64,000 nucleotides of DNA from Herbaspirillum sp. Its GTDB lineage: Bacteria > Pseudomonadota > Gammaproteobacteria > Burkholderiales > Burkholderiaceae_D. The stretch's first letter is position 1. Every line of letters begins with the position of its first letter. A program made the translations under genes and the position numbers. The stretch lies in NCBI RefSeq assembly GCF_017744395.1, contig NZ_JAGIBI010000002.1, positions 124,001 through 188,000 on the forward strand, given 5' to 3'. Shown in pieces: positions 36,748 through 45,687 of this stretch. Below the pieces are notes generated by a model that was not told the origin of the DNA, did not search any database, and saw only the letters and a list, made by a program, of their open reading frames with translations.

Positions 36748-38145
36748 TCAGCCGGCGGGCTTGCCGGGCGGCAGGATGACCGTCACCGCCAATCCGCCTT
36801 CGGCCGAGGTATCCAGCGCGACGCTGCCGCCGTGCTGCTGCACCACCGTTTTCACGATCGCCAGCCCCAGGCCGCTGCCGCTCTGGGTCTGGTCCGGATC
36901 GCGGAAGAAACGGTCGAACACGCGCTCACGCATGGCCGGCGCGATGCCCGGCCCGGCGTCCGACACGCCCAGCTGTACGCCCTGCGCCGTCACGCGCACA
37001 TCCACTTCGACCCGCGAGCGCGCCGGGCTGTACTTGACGGCGTTTTCCACCAGGTTATCGACCAGCGACACCAGCCCTTCGCGCGCGCCGTCCACCCATG
37101 CCGTATCGCGCGCATCAAGTTCCAGCTCCACCTCGCGCTCGGCCGCCAGCGGCGACAGCGCCGCCAGCCGTTCCTGTACCAGCGCGGTCAGGTCCAGCGG
37201 ACGCAGCGGCGCCTCGGTGTGCGTCTCGCTGCGCATGAGCAGCAGCAACTGGCGCACCAGCCGGGTGGCGCGGTTGCCGCTGTTGAGGATGCCGCGCAGC
37301 AGTTCGCGCTGGTGGGCGTCGGCCACGCGCGATTGCAGCGCCTCGACGTTGATGCGCATGGCCGCCAGCGGGGTGCGCAGCTCGTGCGCGGCGTCGGCGA
37401 TGAAAGCGCGTTCGCGCCCGGCGCTCTCGCGCACCCGCGCCAGCAGGTCGTTGATGCAGTCGACCATGTTGCGCAGCTCTTCATGCTTGGGCATCGATTG
37501 CAGCGGCGTCAGGTCCTGCGGTCCGCGTTCGGCGACTTCGCGCGCCACCTTGCTCCACGGCCGCAGCGCCACGCGCACCGAGAGCCAGGCCGGCAGCAGC
37601 AGGAAGGGCAGGCTGATCAGCAGCGGCAGCACGTAGTAGCCGCGCGAATTGATGTGGATGAAGAAGGTCCAGGCATCGCCCGGTATCACCAGCGAGGCCT
37701 CGGTATCCGAGCGCGGCGACCTGGCGGTGCGGCTGCGCCAGAAGCGATCGCCCACGGCCACGCGTTCATTGGTGTCGTAGCGCGTGTTGCGCACGCCCAG
37801 GGGCGCATCTTCGGAGGCATAGATCACCTTGCCGTGGCTGCGCACGATCAGGCTGGTCGAGATGTTGGAATCGTTGCCGGCGCCATAATCCTCGCGCAAC
37901 GCCAGGTCGATCTCGCGCAGGATCTGGTTGCGCGCTTGCGGGCGGTCTTCCAGTTGGTCGGCCACCGCGAGGACGGTGTCGAACACCTTGGTGCCGCCCA
38001 GTAATCCGGGGCTGCGCAGGCTTTCCCACAGCACGTAGGTGAGGAAGGCGCACCACAGCAGCGTGAGCAGCAGCAGTTGCGCCAGCATGATCCGCCGCAC
38101 CAGGGAGGGCGTCGTGATGCGGCGCCACCAGCGGCGCACCATCAT
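36748..38145 (-). CDS. sensor histidine kinase, QseC/PmrB-like
   Basis: 465 residues. Helices near 17-38 and 170-190 flank a periplasmic domain of about 130 residues. The H-box is DAAHELRTPLAAMRIN (acceptor near residue 253), the N-box NLVENAVKYSPA, and G-boxes DAGPGIAPAMRE and GSGLGLAIVK. Its start overlaps the regulator stop by ATGA. Together they form a QseBC-like TCS for envelope conditions; the signal is unknown. Confidence 0.93.
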   Translation of the reverse strand: MMVRRWWRRITTPSLVRRIMLAQLLLLTLLWCAFLTYVLWESLRSPGLLGGTKVFDTVLAVADQLEDRPQARNQILREIDLALREDYGAGNDSNISTSLIVRSHGKVIYASEDAPLGVRNTRYDTNERVAVGDRFWRSRTARSPRSDTEASLVIPGDAWTFFIHINSRGYYVLPLLISLPFLLLPAWLSVRVALRPWSKVAREVAERGPQDLTPLQSMPKHEELRNMVDCINDLLARVRESAGRERAFIADAAHELRTPLAAMRINVEALQSRVADAHQRELLRGILNSGNRATRLVRQLLLLMRSETHTEAPLRPLDLTALVQERLAALSPLAAEREVELELDARDTAWVDGAREGLVSLVDNLVENAVKYSPARSRVEVDVRVTAQGVQLGVSDAGPGIAPAMRERVFDRFFRDPDQTQSGSGLGLAIVKTVVQQHGGSVALDTSAEGGLAVTVILPPGKPAG

Positions 38146-38822
38146 TCGCCTCCCTTGCGCAATGCCATGGTGTCGACCACGTAGCCGACGCCGCGCACCG
38201 TGCGCACGAAGCCGTCGCCGATCTTGCGGCGCAGGTTGCCCATATGCACGTCCAGCGCGTTGCTGGCGTTTTCATGGGCGCCGGGCAGCGCTTCTTCCTC
38301 CAGCAGGCGCCGCGTGACCACGCGGTCGGCGCGCACCATCAGCAGCTTGAGCAGGGCGTATTCGCTGGCGGTCAGTTCTACCGCCAGCCCGTCCACCGTC
38401 ACGCGCCGCGTCGGCACGTGCAGCGCCAGGCCGCGCACTTCCAGCGTGTCGCCGTCGAAGCCGTAGCTGCGCCGCGCCAGCGCCTTCACGCGCGACAGCA
38501 GTTCGGCCAGCACGAAGGGCTTGACCAGGTAATCGTCGGCGCCGCCGTCCAGGCCGCGCAGGCGGTCTTCCAGCGCGTCGCGCGCGCTCAGGATGATGAC
38601 CGGCAGGTTGTGCCGCTCGCGCCGCAGGCGCGCCAGGATGCGCATGCCGTCGCCGTCGGGCAGGCCGAGGTCGAGCAGCACCAGTTCGCAGGCGCCGGCC
38701 TCGAGCTGGCGCAGCGCGTCTTCCTGCTGGCGCACCCATACCACGTCGAAGCCATGGTCGGCCAGCGCGATGCGCACGCCGTTGCCGAGGTCGAGGTCGT
38801 CTTCTATCAGGAGGATTTTCAT
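38142..38822 (-). CDS. OmpR-family response regulator, QseB/PmrA-like
   Basis: 226 residues. The receiver has Glu7-Asp8-Asp9, phospho-acceptor Asp51 (LVLLDLGLPDGDG) and Lys101 (GADDYLVKPF). The winged helix has TASEYALLKLLMVRADRVVTRR and VDVHMG-type recognition residues (ALDVHMGNLRRKIG), ending in TVRGVGYVVD. It is divergent from the MipA/OmpV gene. The intervening region has four 11-bp repeats, the usual target type of this family. Confidence 0.95.
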   Translation of the reverse strand: MKILLIEDDLDLGNGVRIALADHGFDVVWVRQQEDALRQLEAGACELVLLDLGLPDGDGMRILARLRRERHNLPVIILSARDALEDRLRGLDGGADDYLVKPFVLAELLSRVKALARRSYGFDGDTLEVRGLALHVPTRRVTVDGLAVELTASEYALLKLLMVRADRVVTRRLLEEEALPGAHENASNALDVHMGNLRRKIGDGFVRTVRGVGYVVDTMALRKGGE

Positions 38823-38892
38823 GCCGCGAGTGTATACGCGGCGCGTGAAGAATGGCTGAAGACGGGGCGACGGCGCCCGGTTGCGCGGGCGG

Positions 38893-38936
38893 CTTCATTT
38901 TTCCTTCATGTCCGGTTCATCGGGGCTTCATGCTCG
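38893..38936. promoter_or_regulatory. four tandem 11-bp direct repeats (TTCAT boxes)
   Basis: Four contiguous 11-mers, CTTCATTTTTC, CTTCATGTCCG, GTTCATCGGGG and CTTCATGCTCG, share [C/G]TTCAT at exactly 11-bp steps. OmpR/PhoB-type regulators bind head-to-tail sites with this period. It lies between the QseB-like gene (70 bp away) and the MipA/OmpV gene (78 bp away), so it can serve both directions. Confidence 0.75.
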
Positions 38937-39014
38937 GATTCCATACTGCGCTGCAACGGGGCCTGGCCTCGCCTTCATCCATTCCACGACTGAACCAAAA
39001 CTGAAAGGCATTCC

Positions 39015-39890
39015 ATGAGAAGTATCGAATCGTGCCGGCCGCAGCGCTCGCGGCGCGTCCCTTCGGCAGCATTGCGCGTCCTGTTGCAACCTTGCCCGCC
39101 GCTGGCGCTGCTGGCGGTCGCTGCGCTGGCGGTATTGGCCGCGCCTGTCCAGTCCGCCGAAGCGTCCAAGGCGCCCCAGGGCGACGTGCTCACGCTGGGC
39201 GCGGGCGTGGCGTTCGGCCCGCGCTATTCCGGCTCCGACCAGAACCGCACCGGCCTCGGGCTGACGTTCGACTATGCGGCGTCCAATGGCTTCTTCATCG
39301 GCACCACGCGCGGGGCCGGTTATGGCGGCCACGCCGGCAAGATCGACTACAGCGTCGCCCTGGGCTATCGCGAAGGCCGCAGGGACAGCAACCAGAGCAG
39401 CTTCATGGGCCGTACCGGCAGCGACTATCTGCGCGGCATGGGCGAGATCAAGGGTTCGGCCACCGCGCTGCTCGGCCTGGGCTATACCGTCACCGACTGG
39501 CTGCGCCTGGGGCTGCAAGCCGAAGTGCCGCTGTCCCAGCGCGACAACGGCAGCGCGCTGCATTTCGGCGCCAGCAGCCCGTTCTACAGCAGCGGCTCCG
39601 ACGAGCTGACGCTGGGCCTGACCGGCAGCTGGGGCAACCGCAAATACGTGCAGACCTACTACGGCGTGACGGCGGCGCAGTCGGACGCATCCGGTTTCCG
39701 CCAGTACACCGCCAAGTCGGGGATCTACGCCTACACGCTGCAACTGGGCTGGAAGCACAAGTTCGACGCCAACTGGAGCCTGATGGCATCGGCCGGCGCC
39801 ATGCAGCTTGCCGGCGACGCCGGCAACAGCCCCATCGTCAAGCGCAAGACGGCGCCGATGGGCAGCGTTTTCATCACCTACAGCTATTGA
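39015..39890 (+). CDS. MipA/OmpV family outer-membrane protein
   Basis: 291 residues with GAAAGGC upstream. A long signal region (LLQPCPPLALLAVAALAVLAAPVQSAE) is followed by the family start VLTLGAGVAFGPRYSGSDQNR and alternating beta-strand segments, ending in an aromatic residue (VFITYSY), as outer-membrane barrels do. MipA/OmpV proteins are scaffolds for murein enzymes or adaptive outer-membrane proteins. The divergent QseBC-like TCS with its repeat array is the probable regulator. Confidence 0.9.
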   Translation: MRSIESCRPQRSRRVPSAALRVLLQPCPPLALLAVAALAVLAAPVQSAEASKAPQGDVLTLGAGVAFGPRYSGSDQNRTGLGLTFDYAASNGFFIGTTRGAGYGGHAGKIDYSVALGYREGRRDSNQSSFMGRTGSDYLRGMGEIKGSATALLGLGYTVTDWLRLGLQAEVPLSQRDNGSALHFGASSPFYSSGSDELTLGLTGSWGNRKYVQTYYGVTAAQSDASGFRQYTAKSGIYAYTLQLGWKHKFDANWSLMASAGAMQLAGDAGNSPIVKRKTAPMGSVFITYSY

Positions 39891-39938
39891 TGCGAACCGG
39901 ATGCGCCGATCCCTTGGGCCAATCGAGAAAGGACTTTC

Positions 39939-41066
39939 ATGGCGAACGAGCATGACGACCTGATCCTGCTCACCGGCGCCACCGGGTTTCTCGGCGGCGC
40001 GGTGGCGGTCGAGCTGATGCGGCAGCGCCAGGGCGATCGCCTGCTGCTGATGGTGCGCGGCGCGGATGCGGCCAGTGCCTATGCCCGCGTCACCTCGCAA
40101 CTGCGCCGCCTGGGCGCGCCGGAAGAATCGCTGCGGCGCTTGCGCCCTGCGCAGATCCTGCTGGCCAGCCTGGAGCGGGTCGAGTCCATCGCCGGCGATA
40201 CGCGGCTGGCGCGGGTAGGCGTGGCGATCCATTGCGCGGCGCATGCCAGCTTCACCGCCCATCCGGCGATGGGGGCGCTCAACGTCGACGCCAGCGTGAT
40301 CCTGGCGCACCTGCTGCAGCGCTATGCGCCGTTGCGCCGCTTCGTCTACATCGGTACCGCGATGGCGTGCGGCAACCGGCAACCGGCCGGCAGCGACATT
40401 TCCGAAAGCGCGGCGCTGCCGCTGGACGAGCGTGCGCACCTGGTGCCGTACACCCATTCCAAGGCGGTGTGCGAACTGCTGCTGAGGAAGATGGCGCCGG
40501 CGTTGCCGTTGGTGGTGCTGCGCCCATCGATCGTCGTCGGCCATACCCGGCTTGGCTGCGCGCCATCGGCCAGCATCTACTGGGTCTTCCGCGCCTGGCG
40601 CGCATTGGGCGCGAGCGTGGCGGAACTGCGGCAGAAGATCGACGTGGTGCCGGTGGACTGGTGCGCGGCGGCCGTCGCGGCGGCGGCGCTGCGGCCGGAG
40701 TGGAAACATGAATTGCTGCACCTGTCGGCCGGCGCGCAGCGAAGCTGCAGCTTCGCCGATATCGACGCCGAACTGGCGCGGGCCGCCGGCGAGTCGCCCG
40801 GCGCCTATGGCATCCTGCCGCCGGAGCGCCTGCCGGAACTGCTGCCGCGCATCCGTGAACGCCTGCCCGACTGCAACCCGCGTTTGATGCTGCGGGCGCT
40901 GCGGCTCTACGGCGGCTTCGCGCGGCTGGGCTACACCTTCGACAACCGCGCCATGCAGGAAGCCGGGATTCCGCCCCCTCCGCCGCTGACGCGCTACATC
41001 GGCCTGTGCGCGCAGAGCGTGGCGCACCAGCCGGTGTCGCAGCAGATGGCCTGGGATTTCAAGTGA
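39939..41066 (+). CDS. NAD(P)-binding thioester/acyl reductase-like SDR (male sterility type)
   Basis: 375 residues with AGAAAGGA upstream. The nucleotide loop is GATGFLGGAVAVELM (14-28), followed by HCAAHASFTAHP, then the catalytic Tyr and Lys in YTHSKAVCELLL. The C-terminal half (VPVDWCAAAVAAAAL onward) resembles the fatty-acyl-CoA reductase-like NAD-binding family. No acyl carrier or ligase domain is attached, so it probably acts on a free or CoA-bound substrate. It follows the MipA gene by 48 bases. Confidence 0.85.
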   Translation: MANEHDDLILLTGATGFLGGAVAVELMRQRQGDRLLLMVRGADAASAYARVTSQLRRLGAPEESLRRLRPAQILLASLERVESIAGDTRLARVGVAIHCAAHASFTAHPAMGALNVDASVILAHLLQRYAPLRRFVYIGTAMACGNRQPAGSDISESAALPLDERAHLVPYTHSKAVCELLLRKMAPALPLVVLRPSIVVGHTRLGCAPSASIYWVFRAWRALGASVAELRQKIDVVPVDWCAAAVAAAALRPEWKHELLHLSAGAQRSCSFADIDAELARAAGESPGAYGILPPERLPELLPRIRERLPDCNPRLMLRALRLYGGFARLGYTFDNRAMQEAGIPPPPPLTRYIGLCAQSVAHQPVSQQMAWDFK

Positions 41067-41122
41067 AGATGGATATGGCGGCGGCTAAGGACGCATCTCA
41101 CGTTTCATTGTGAAATGGGTTC

Positions 41123-42583
41123 TTACAGCCGCACTTCGATCACGCCGGGGAAGGCGATGCGCACCACCAGCCCGCTGCCTTGTGCCGGGCTTTCCAGCGC
41201 GATGTCGGCCTGGTGCATGGCGGCGATTTCGCGCACGATGGACAGGCCCAGGCCGGTGCCGGAGGGATTGATGTGCTGGGTCGCGCCGGCGCGGTAAAAG
41301 GGTTCGAACACGCGCCCGCGTTCGGCTTCCGGGATGCCGGGGCCGTTGTCTTCCACTTCCAGCAGGGCGCCGGTGGGTTGGCCCGGTTCGCTGGCGCCGC
41401 GCACGCGCAGCGTGATGCGCCCGCCGTCGGGCGTATAGCGGATGGCGTTGTCCAGCAGGTTGACCATCAGCTCATGCAGCAGCAGCGCATTGCCGTCGAT
41501 GCGGATATCGCCTTCGCTTTCGAAGGACAGTTCGATGCGGCGCATCACCGCCTGCTGCGACAATTCCAATGCCACCTGGCGCATGGCGTCGGTCAGCGAG
41601 ACCGGGGCCATGCCGCCTTCGACCGCGCCGTGTTCGGCGCGCGCCAGGGTCAGCAGGCGGTTGGCCAGGTGCACGGTGGAGTCGGTGGTGCGCGCCATGC
41701 CTTCGAACAGTTCCCGCAATTCGGACGGGGCATGCTGTTCGCGCCTGAGCTCGCGCAGGCCCAGTTCGGCCTGGGTCTTCAATACCGTCAGCGGCGTGCG
41801 CAACTGGTGCGAGGCGTCGGCGATGAAGCGGCGCTGGCCGGCGATCAGCGTTTGCAGTCTTTCCATGTAGCCGTTCATGGCCAGCACCAGCGGCCGCATC
41901 TCCTTGTGCACCAGCGCCGGGTCGAAGCCGGAGAGGTCGGTCGGGGCGCGCGACTCGACCTCGCTGCGCAACTGCATCATCGGGCGCAGCACGAAGCGCA
42001 CCGCGAACCACACCAGCAGCGCCGCCACGATCACCAGCGTGCCCTGGCGCCACAGCGTGTCGAACAGGATCTTGCGCGTCATGCCGTTGCGCGCGTCCAT
42101 GGTCTCGCCGACCTGGATCAGCGCGATGCCGCGCATGCTGTCGTCGTAGACCGGCTGCAGCAGCGCGGCGATGCGGATGGGCTGGTCGTGGTAATCGGCC
42201 TGGTAGAAGCGCACCAGCGCCGGATAGGCTTCCGAGCGCTTGACGTTGGGCGGCACCGGCGGCAGGTCGTCGTAGCCGGATACCAGCTCGCCGTTCAGGC
42301 CGGTGACCTTGTAATAGATGCGGCCCAGGGTGTCGGTTTCGAAACTGTCGAGGGCGACGTAGGGGACGTCGGCGATCACGTGGCCGTCGACGATGGAAAC
42401 GCGCTCGGCCAGCGCGCGGGTGGAGGCCAGCAGCGAGCGGTCGTAGGCCAGGTCGGCCACTTCCAGCGCGTTGTAGTAGACCGAGACGGCGTCCACCGCC
42501 ACCAGCAGCGTGAGCGGCAGCAGCAGCCAGCGCAGCAGTTGGCTGCGCAGGCTGCCCAGCCTGGCGGGGGCGGCGCCTGCCAT
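41123..42583 (-). CDS. sensor histidine kinase, TctE-like
   Basis: 486 residues. Helix 1 is near 14-34 (LRWLLLPLTLLVAVDAVSVYY), then a periplasmic sensor with DSFETDTLGRIYYKVTGLNG and AYPALVRFYQADYHDQPIRIAAL, helix 2 (GTLVIVAALLVWFAVRFVL), HAMP, H-box DASHQLRTPLTVLKTQ (acceptor near 260), N-box NLLDNAIRYTPDGG and G-box GTGLGLSIVREI. The layout and sensor match TctE, which responds to tricarboxylates. Start and regulator stop share TGATG. Confidence 0.93.
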   Translation of the reverse strand: MAGAAPARLGSLRSQLLRWLLLPLTLLVAVDAVSVYYNALEVADLAYDRSLLASTRALAERVSIVDGHVIADVPYVALDSFETDTLGRIYYKVTGLNGELVSGYDDLPPVPPNVKRSEAYPALVRFYQADYHDQPIRIAALLQPVYDDSMRGIALIQVGETMDARNGMTRKILFDTLWRQGTLVIVAALLVWFAVRFVLRPMMQLRSEVESRAPTDLSGFDPALVHKEMRPLVLAMNGYMERLQTLIAGQRRFIADASHQLRTPLTVLKTQAELGLRELRREQHAPSELRELFEGMARTTDSTVHLANRLLTLARAEHGAVEGGMAPVSLTDAMRQVALELSQQAVMRRIELSFESEGDIRIDGNALLLHELMVNLLDNAIRYTPDGGRITLRVRGASEPGQPTGALLEVEDNGPGIPEAERGRVFEPFYRAGATQHINPSGTGLGLSIVREIAAMHQADIALESPAQGSGLVVRIAFPGVIEVRL

Positions 42584-43257
42584 CAGGCGGCCTGCAGCAG
42601 GTAGCCCAGGCCGCGCAGGGTGGTGATGGAGACCCGTCCGGGGCCGGCATGCTCCAGTTTCTTGCGCAGGCGGTGGATGTAGATTTCGATGGCGTCGATG
42701 CTGGCGTTATCGTCCAGCGAGAACACCTGCTGGAATAATTTCTCTTTCGGCACCGTATGGCCGTGGCGTACCAGCAGCGCTTCCAATACCGCATGCTCGC
42801 GCGGAGTCAGCGCCAGCAATTCGCCGCCGTAGGTGAAGGTGCGCGAGACGGTGTCGAAGCTCAGCGCGCCGCAGCTGACGGTGACCGCCTCGTTGTTCTG
42901 GCTGCGCCGCAGCAGGGCTTTCACGCGTGCTTCCAGTTCTTCCAGTTCGAAGGGTTTGGCGAGATAATCGTCGGCGCCGAGGTTGAGGCCGTTGACGCGG
43001 TCGGTGAGCCCGCCGCGGGCGGTCAGGATCAGCACCGGCGCCCGGTTGCCGCGCGCGCGCATGCGTTTCAGGACTTCCAGCCCGTCCATCTTGGGCAGCG
43101 TCAGGTCGAGGATCACCAGCGCGTATTCCTGCGTCAGCAGCAGGCTGTCGGCATCGGCGCCGTTGCGCGCGCACTCCACATTGAGGTGGGCGTCCTGCAG
43201 GGCCTTGGAAAGCCAGCGGGAAAGCTCGACGTGATCTTCTACCAGCAAGATGCGCAT
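42583..43257 (-). CDS. OmpR-family response regulator, TctD-like
   Basis: 224 residues. Acidic pocket Glu7-Asp8, phospho-acceptor Asp51 (LVILDLTLPKMDG), Lys101 (GADDYLAKPFE). The C-terminal winged helix has TPREHAVLEALLVRHGHTVPKE and IYIHRLRKKLEHAG. As in known tctDE systems it is divergent from a TctC-type binding-protein gene, but no tctA or tctB follows. Confidence 0.95.
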   Translation of the reverse strand: MRILLVEDHVELSRWLSKALQDAHLNVECARNGADADSLLLTQEYALVILDLTLPKMDGLEVLKRMRARGNRAPVLILTARGGLTDRVNGLNLGADDYLAKPFELEELEARVKALLRRSQNNEAVTVSCGALSFDTVSRTFTYGGELLALTPREHAVLEALLVRHGHTVPKEKLFQQVFSLDDNASIDAIEIYIHRLRKKLEHAGPGRVSITTLRGLGYLLQAA

Positions 43258-43421
43258 GATATTGCCTTGTTCGAATAATGTTGATGCGGCGCCGAAATGT
43301 TGTTGATACGGCTACGGCGTGTCTCCAGCGCGGATGCTAACAGATGCCTGCGGCGCTTTGAAATGCATGGTTGGCAAGTGCCGGCATGGCGCGCCGGGAT
43401 TTTTTACAACGGACATTTCAT

Positions 43422-43438
43422 TGAAAGCCGACTGAAAG
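43422..43438. promoter_or_regulatory. TGAAAG direct repeats at 11-bp spacing upstream of the TctC-like gene
   Basis: TGAAAG occurs at 43422-43427 and again at 43433-43438, exactly 11 bases apart, in the divergent region between the TctD-like regulator and the TctC-like gene. This is the spacing expected for an OmpR-type dimer site. Only two copies, so chance is possible. Confidence 0.4.
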
Positions 43439-43491
43439 GCTTTTCTTGTAGCATTCGCCAACACCAAAAAAGAATCAGCTGGAGACAGACC

Positions 43492-43533
43492 ATGACGTAT
43501 TTCCCCGATTCCCGATATTGCGCCGGCGCTTGA
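43492..43533 (+). CDS. possible 13-residue leader peptide before the TctC-like gene
   Basis: The open frame reads MTYFPDSRYCAGA and stop. Its ATG follows CTGGAGACAGACC, a stronger ribosome-binding site than the one in front of the downstream gene (43550). It ends 16 bases before that gene. It could be a leader peptide that couples translation, or a relic of an earlier start. Confidence 0.35.
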   Translation: MTYFPDSRYCAGA

Positions 43534-43549
43534 GCCGAGACCGCAACAC

Positions 43550-44512
43550 ATGAAAGCGAGCAGCCTGCGTACCTTGCTGATGGCGTGCCTGTTGGCATGC
43601 GCGGCGCCGTACGCGCTGGCGGTGGAGTGTATCGTCCCGGCCAAGCCCGGCGGCGGCATGGATGCCACCTGCAAGATGCTGCGCAAGGTGTTGCGCGAAG
43701 AAGGCGGGACCGGGCCGGTGAAGCTCAGTTACCTGCCCGGCGGGATCGGCGCGGTGGCGTGGAGTTCGGTGGTGTCGCAGCGGCGCGGCGGGCCCGATAC
43801 GCTGGTGACGTTTTCTGGCGGTTCGCTGCTGAACCTGGCGCAGGGCAAATACGGCAAGGCGTCGGTGGACGACGTGCGCTGGGTGGCCGGCGTGGGCATC
43901 GACTACGGCATGATCGCGGTGCGCGGTGACTCTCCCTGGCGCAATCTGCGCGAGCTGCTGCAGGCGATCCGAAAGGATCCCGGCAAGACCACGGTGGGCT
44001 TGTCCGGCACGGTGGGCAGCCAGGACTGGCTGAAGATGGCGCTGATCGCCGGCCGCGCCGGCATCGAGTCCCGCCAGTTCCGATTTGTGGCGCTGGAGGG
44101 CGGCGGCGATTCCTTCGCCGCGCTGCAGGCAGGCCATGTGCAGGTGATTTCTGGCGACGCCTCGGAAGCGGCCCACTTCATCGCCGAAGGCAAGGTAAGG
44201 ATATTGGCGGTGCTGTCCGAGCAGCGGCTGCCGGGCCCGCTGCAGGCGGTGCCGACCGCGCGCGAGCAGGGCTATGACGTGGTATGGCCCATCATCCGCG
44301 GTTTCTACATGAGCCCGCATGTGCCGGAAGCGGAGTACCGGCGCTGGGTGGAGATTTTCGACAAGGCGATGGCAGATCCCGCCTTCGACCGGCAACGCGG
44401 CGCCAGCGGCCTTTATCCCTTTGCCATGACCGGCAAGGCGCTGACCGATTATGTCGCGCAGACCGTTGCGCAGTACCGCAAGCAGTCCCAGGAGCTAGGG
44501 CTGGTTCGTTGA
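43550..44512 (+). CDS. TctC/Bug-type tripartite tricarboxylate binding protein, orphan
   Basis: 320 residues. Signal peptide LRTLLMACLLACAAPYALA, then VECIVPAKPGGGMDATCKML, where the usual Bug start 'P-x-x-PGGG-D' is recognisable, YLPGGIGAVAW, and GVVWP-like block YDVVWPIIRGFYMSP. Bug proteins bind carboxylates, and some act as co-sensors for TctE-type kinases. No TctA or TctB membrane protein is encoded here; instead an ABC importer follows 56 bases downstream and a TctDE-like TCS lies divergent. Confidence 0.92.
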   Translation: MKASSLRTLLMACLLACAAPYALAVECIVPAKPGGGMDATCKMLRKVLREEGGTGPVKLSYLPGGIGAVAWSSVVSQRRGGPDTLVTFSGGSLLNLAQGKYGKASVDDVRWVAGVGIDYGMIAVRGDSPWRNLRELLQAIRKDPGKTTVGLSGTVGSQDWLKMALIAGRAGIESRQFRFVALEGGGDSFAALQAGHVQVISGDASEAAHFIAEGKVRILAVLSEQRLPGPLQAVPTAREQGYDVVWPIIRGFYMSPHVPEAEYRRWVEIFDKAMADPAFDRQRGASGLYPFAMTGKALTDYVAQTVAQYRKQSQELGLVR

Positions 44513-44568
44513 GCAGGCGTCACCTCGGCGTTCCGCAACCGGCCCCATTTCAACATCAAGGAGAACAC

Positions 44569-45675
44569 ATGTTGCACAAACGTCGCCTGAGCGTCGCGCT
44601 CAGCCTCGCCCTCGCTTTGCCTGCCGCTTTTACCACTTCCGCTTTCGCGCAGGTACCGGCCGGCTATCCTGCCGACTACGCCAAGGTCATCGACGGCGCC
44701 AAGAAGGAAGGCAAGGTCGTGATCTACAGCACCACCGATTCCAAGGCCGCCGAATCGCTGATCAAGGATTTCAGCGCGCTCTATCCCGGCGTGAAGGTCG
44801 AGTACAACGACATGAATTCGACCGAAGCCTACAATCGTTTCATCTCGGAAGCGGCCGCCGGCGGCGCCACTGCCGACGTGATGTGGTCGTCCTCGATGGA
44901 CCTGCAGGTCAAGCTGGCCTCGGAAGGCTACGGCATGGCCTACAAGTCGCCTGAAGCCGCGGCCGTCCCGGGCTGGGCCAACTGGAAGGAGACCGCCTAC
45001 GGCACCACCTTCGAACCGGCCGCCATCGTCTACAACAAGCGCCTGGTGACGGAAGCCGAAGTGCCGGCCACTCATGCCGATTTCACCAAGCTCCTGACCA
45101 CCAAGCAGGACAAGTTCAAGAACAAGGTCACCACCTACGACATCGAAAAGTCCGGCGTCGGCTTCAGCCTGATGACCTACGACCTGAAGCTGAACCCGCA
45201 ATTCTGGGATTTCGCCCGCGCCATGGGCGGCGTCTCGGCGCGCGTGCAGTCGTCCACCGGCACCATGCTGGAGCGCATCTCCTCGGGTGAAAACCTGATC
45301 GGCTACAACGTGCTCGGCCCTTACGCGCTGGTGCGCGCCAAGAAGGATCCGTCGATCGGCATCGCCTTCACCAAGGACTACAACCTGGTGCTCTCGCGCG
45401 TGATCTTCATCAACAAGTCGGCCAAGAACGCCAACGCCGCCAAGCTGTGGCTGGACTACATCCTGTCCAAGCGCGGCCAGACCATCATCGCCAATGACGC
45501 GCAGCTGTTCGCCATCCGTGGCGACGTCACCGGCGCGACCACCTCGGCCGAGTTGAACAAGCAACTGGGCGCGGCGCTCAAGCCGATGCCGGTGTCCACC
45601 GAATTGCTGGAATACCTGGACCAGACCAAGCGCCTGGCATTCCTGAAGCAGTGGAAGGAAGCCACCAAGAAGTAA
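44569..45675 (+). CDS. ABC transporter substrate-binding protein, Fe3+/phosphonate type (AfuA/FbpA superfamily)
   Basis: 368 residues from the ATG at 44569 with CAAGGAG. Signal peptide LSVALSLALALPAAFTTSAFA, then VIDGAKKEGKVVIYSTTDSKAAESLIKDF, the standard start of the family; DVMWSSSMDLQVKLASEGY and YNKRLVTEAEVPATHADF follow. The family includes ferric, putrescine-like, phosphoglycerate and aminoethylphosphonate binding proteins. The ligand here cannot be fixed; the upstream TctC gene suggests a carboxylate or its metal complex (inference). Confidence 0.92.
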   Translation: MLHKRRLSVALSLALALPAAFTTSAFAQVPAGYPADYAKVIDGAKKEGKVVIYSTTDSKAAESLIKDFSALYPGVKVEYNDMNSTEAYNRFISEAAAGGATADVMWSSSMDLQVKLASEGYGMAYKSPEAAAVPGWANWKETAYGTTFEPAAIVYNKRLVTEAEVPATHADFTKLLTTKQDKFKNKVTTYDIEKSGVGFSLMTYDLKLNPQFWDFARAMGGVSARVQSSTGTMLERISSGENLIGYNVLGPYALVRAKKDPSIGIAFTKDYNLVLSRVIFINKSAKNANAAKLWLDYILSKRGQTIIANDAQLFAIRGDVTGATTSAELNKQLGAALKPMPVSTELLEYLDQTKRLAFLKQWKEATKK

Positions 45676-45687
45676 GCGCAAGCCGAC

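Noticed and set aside
38928-41027. 699-codon minus-strand frame
   Set aside because: Shadow of the MipA/OmpV and acyl-reductase-like genes.
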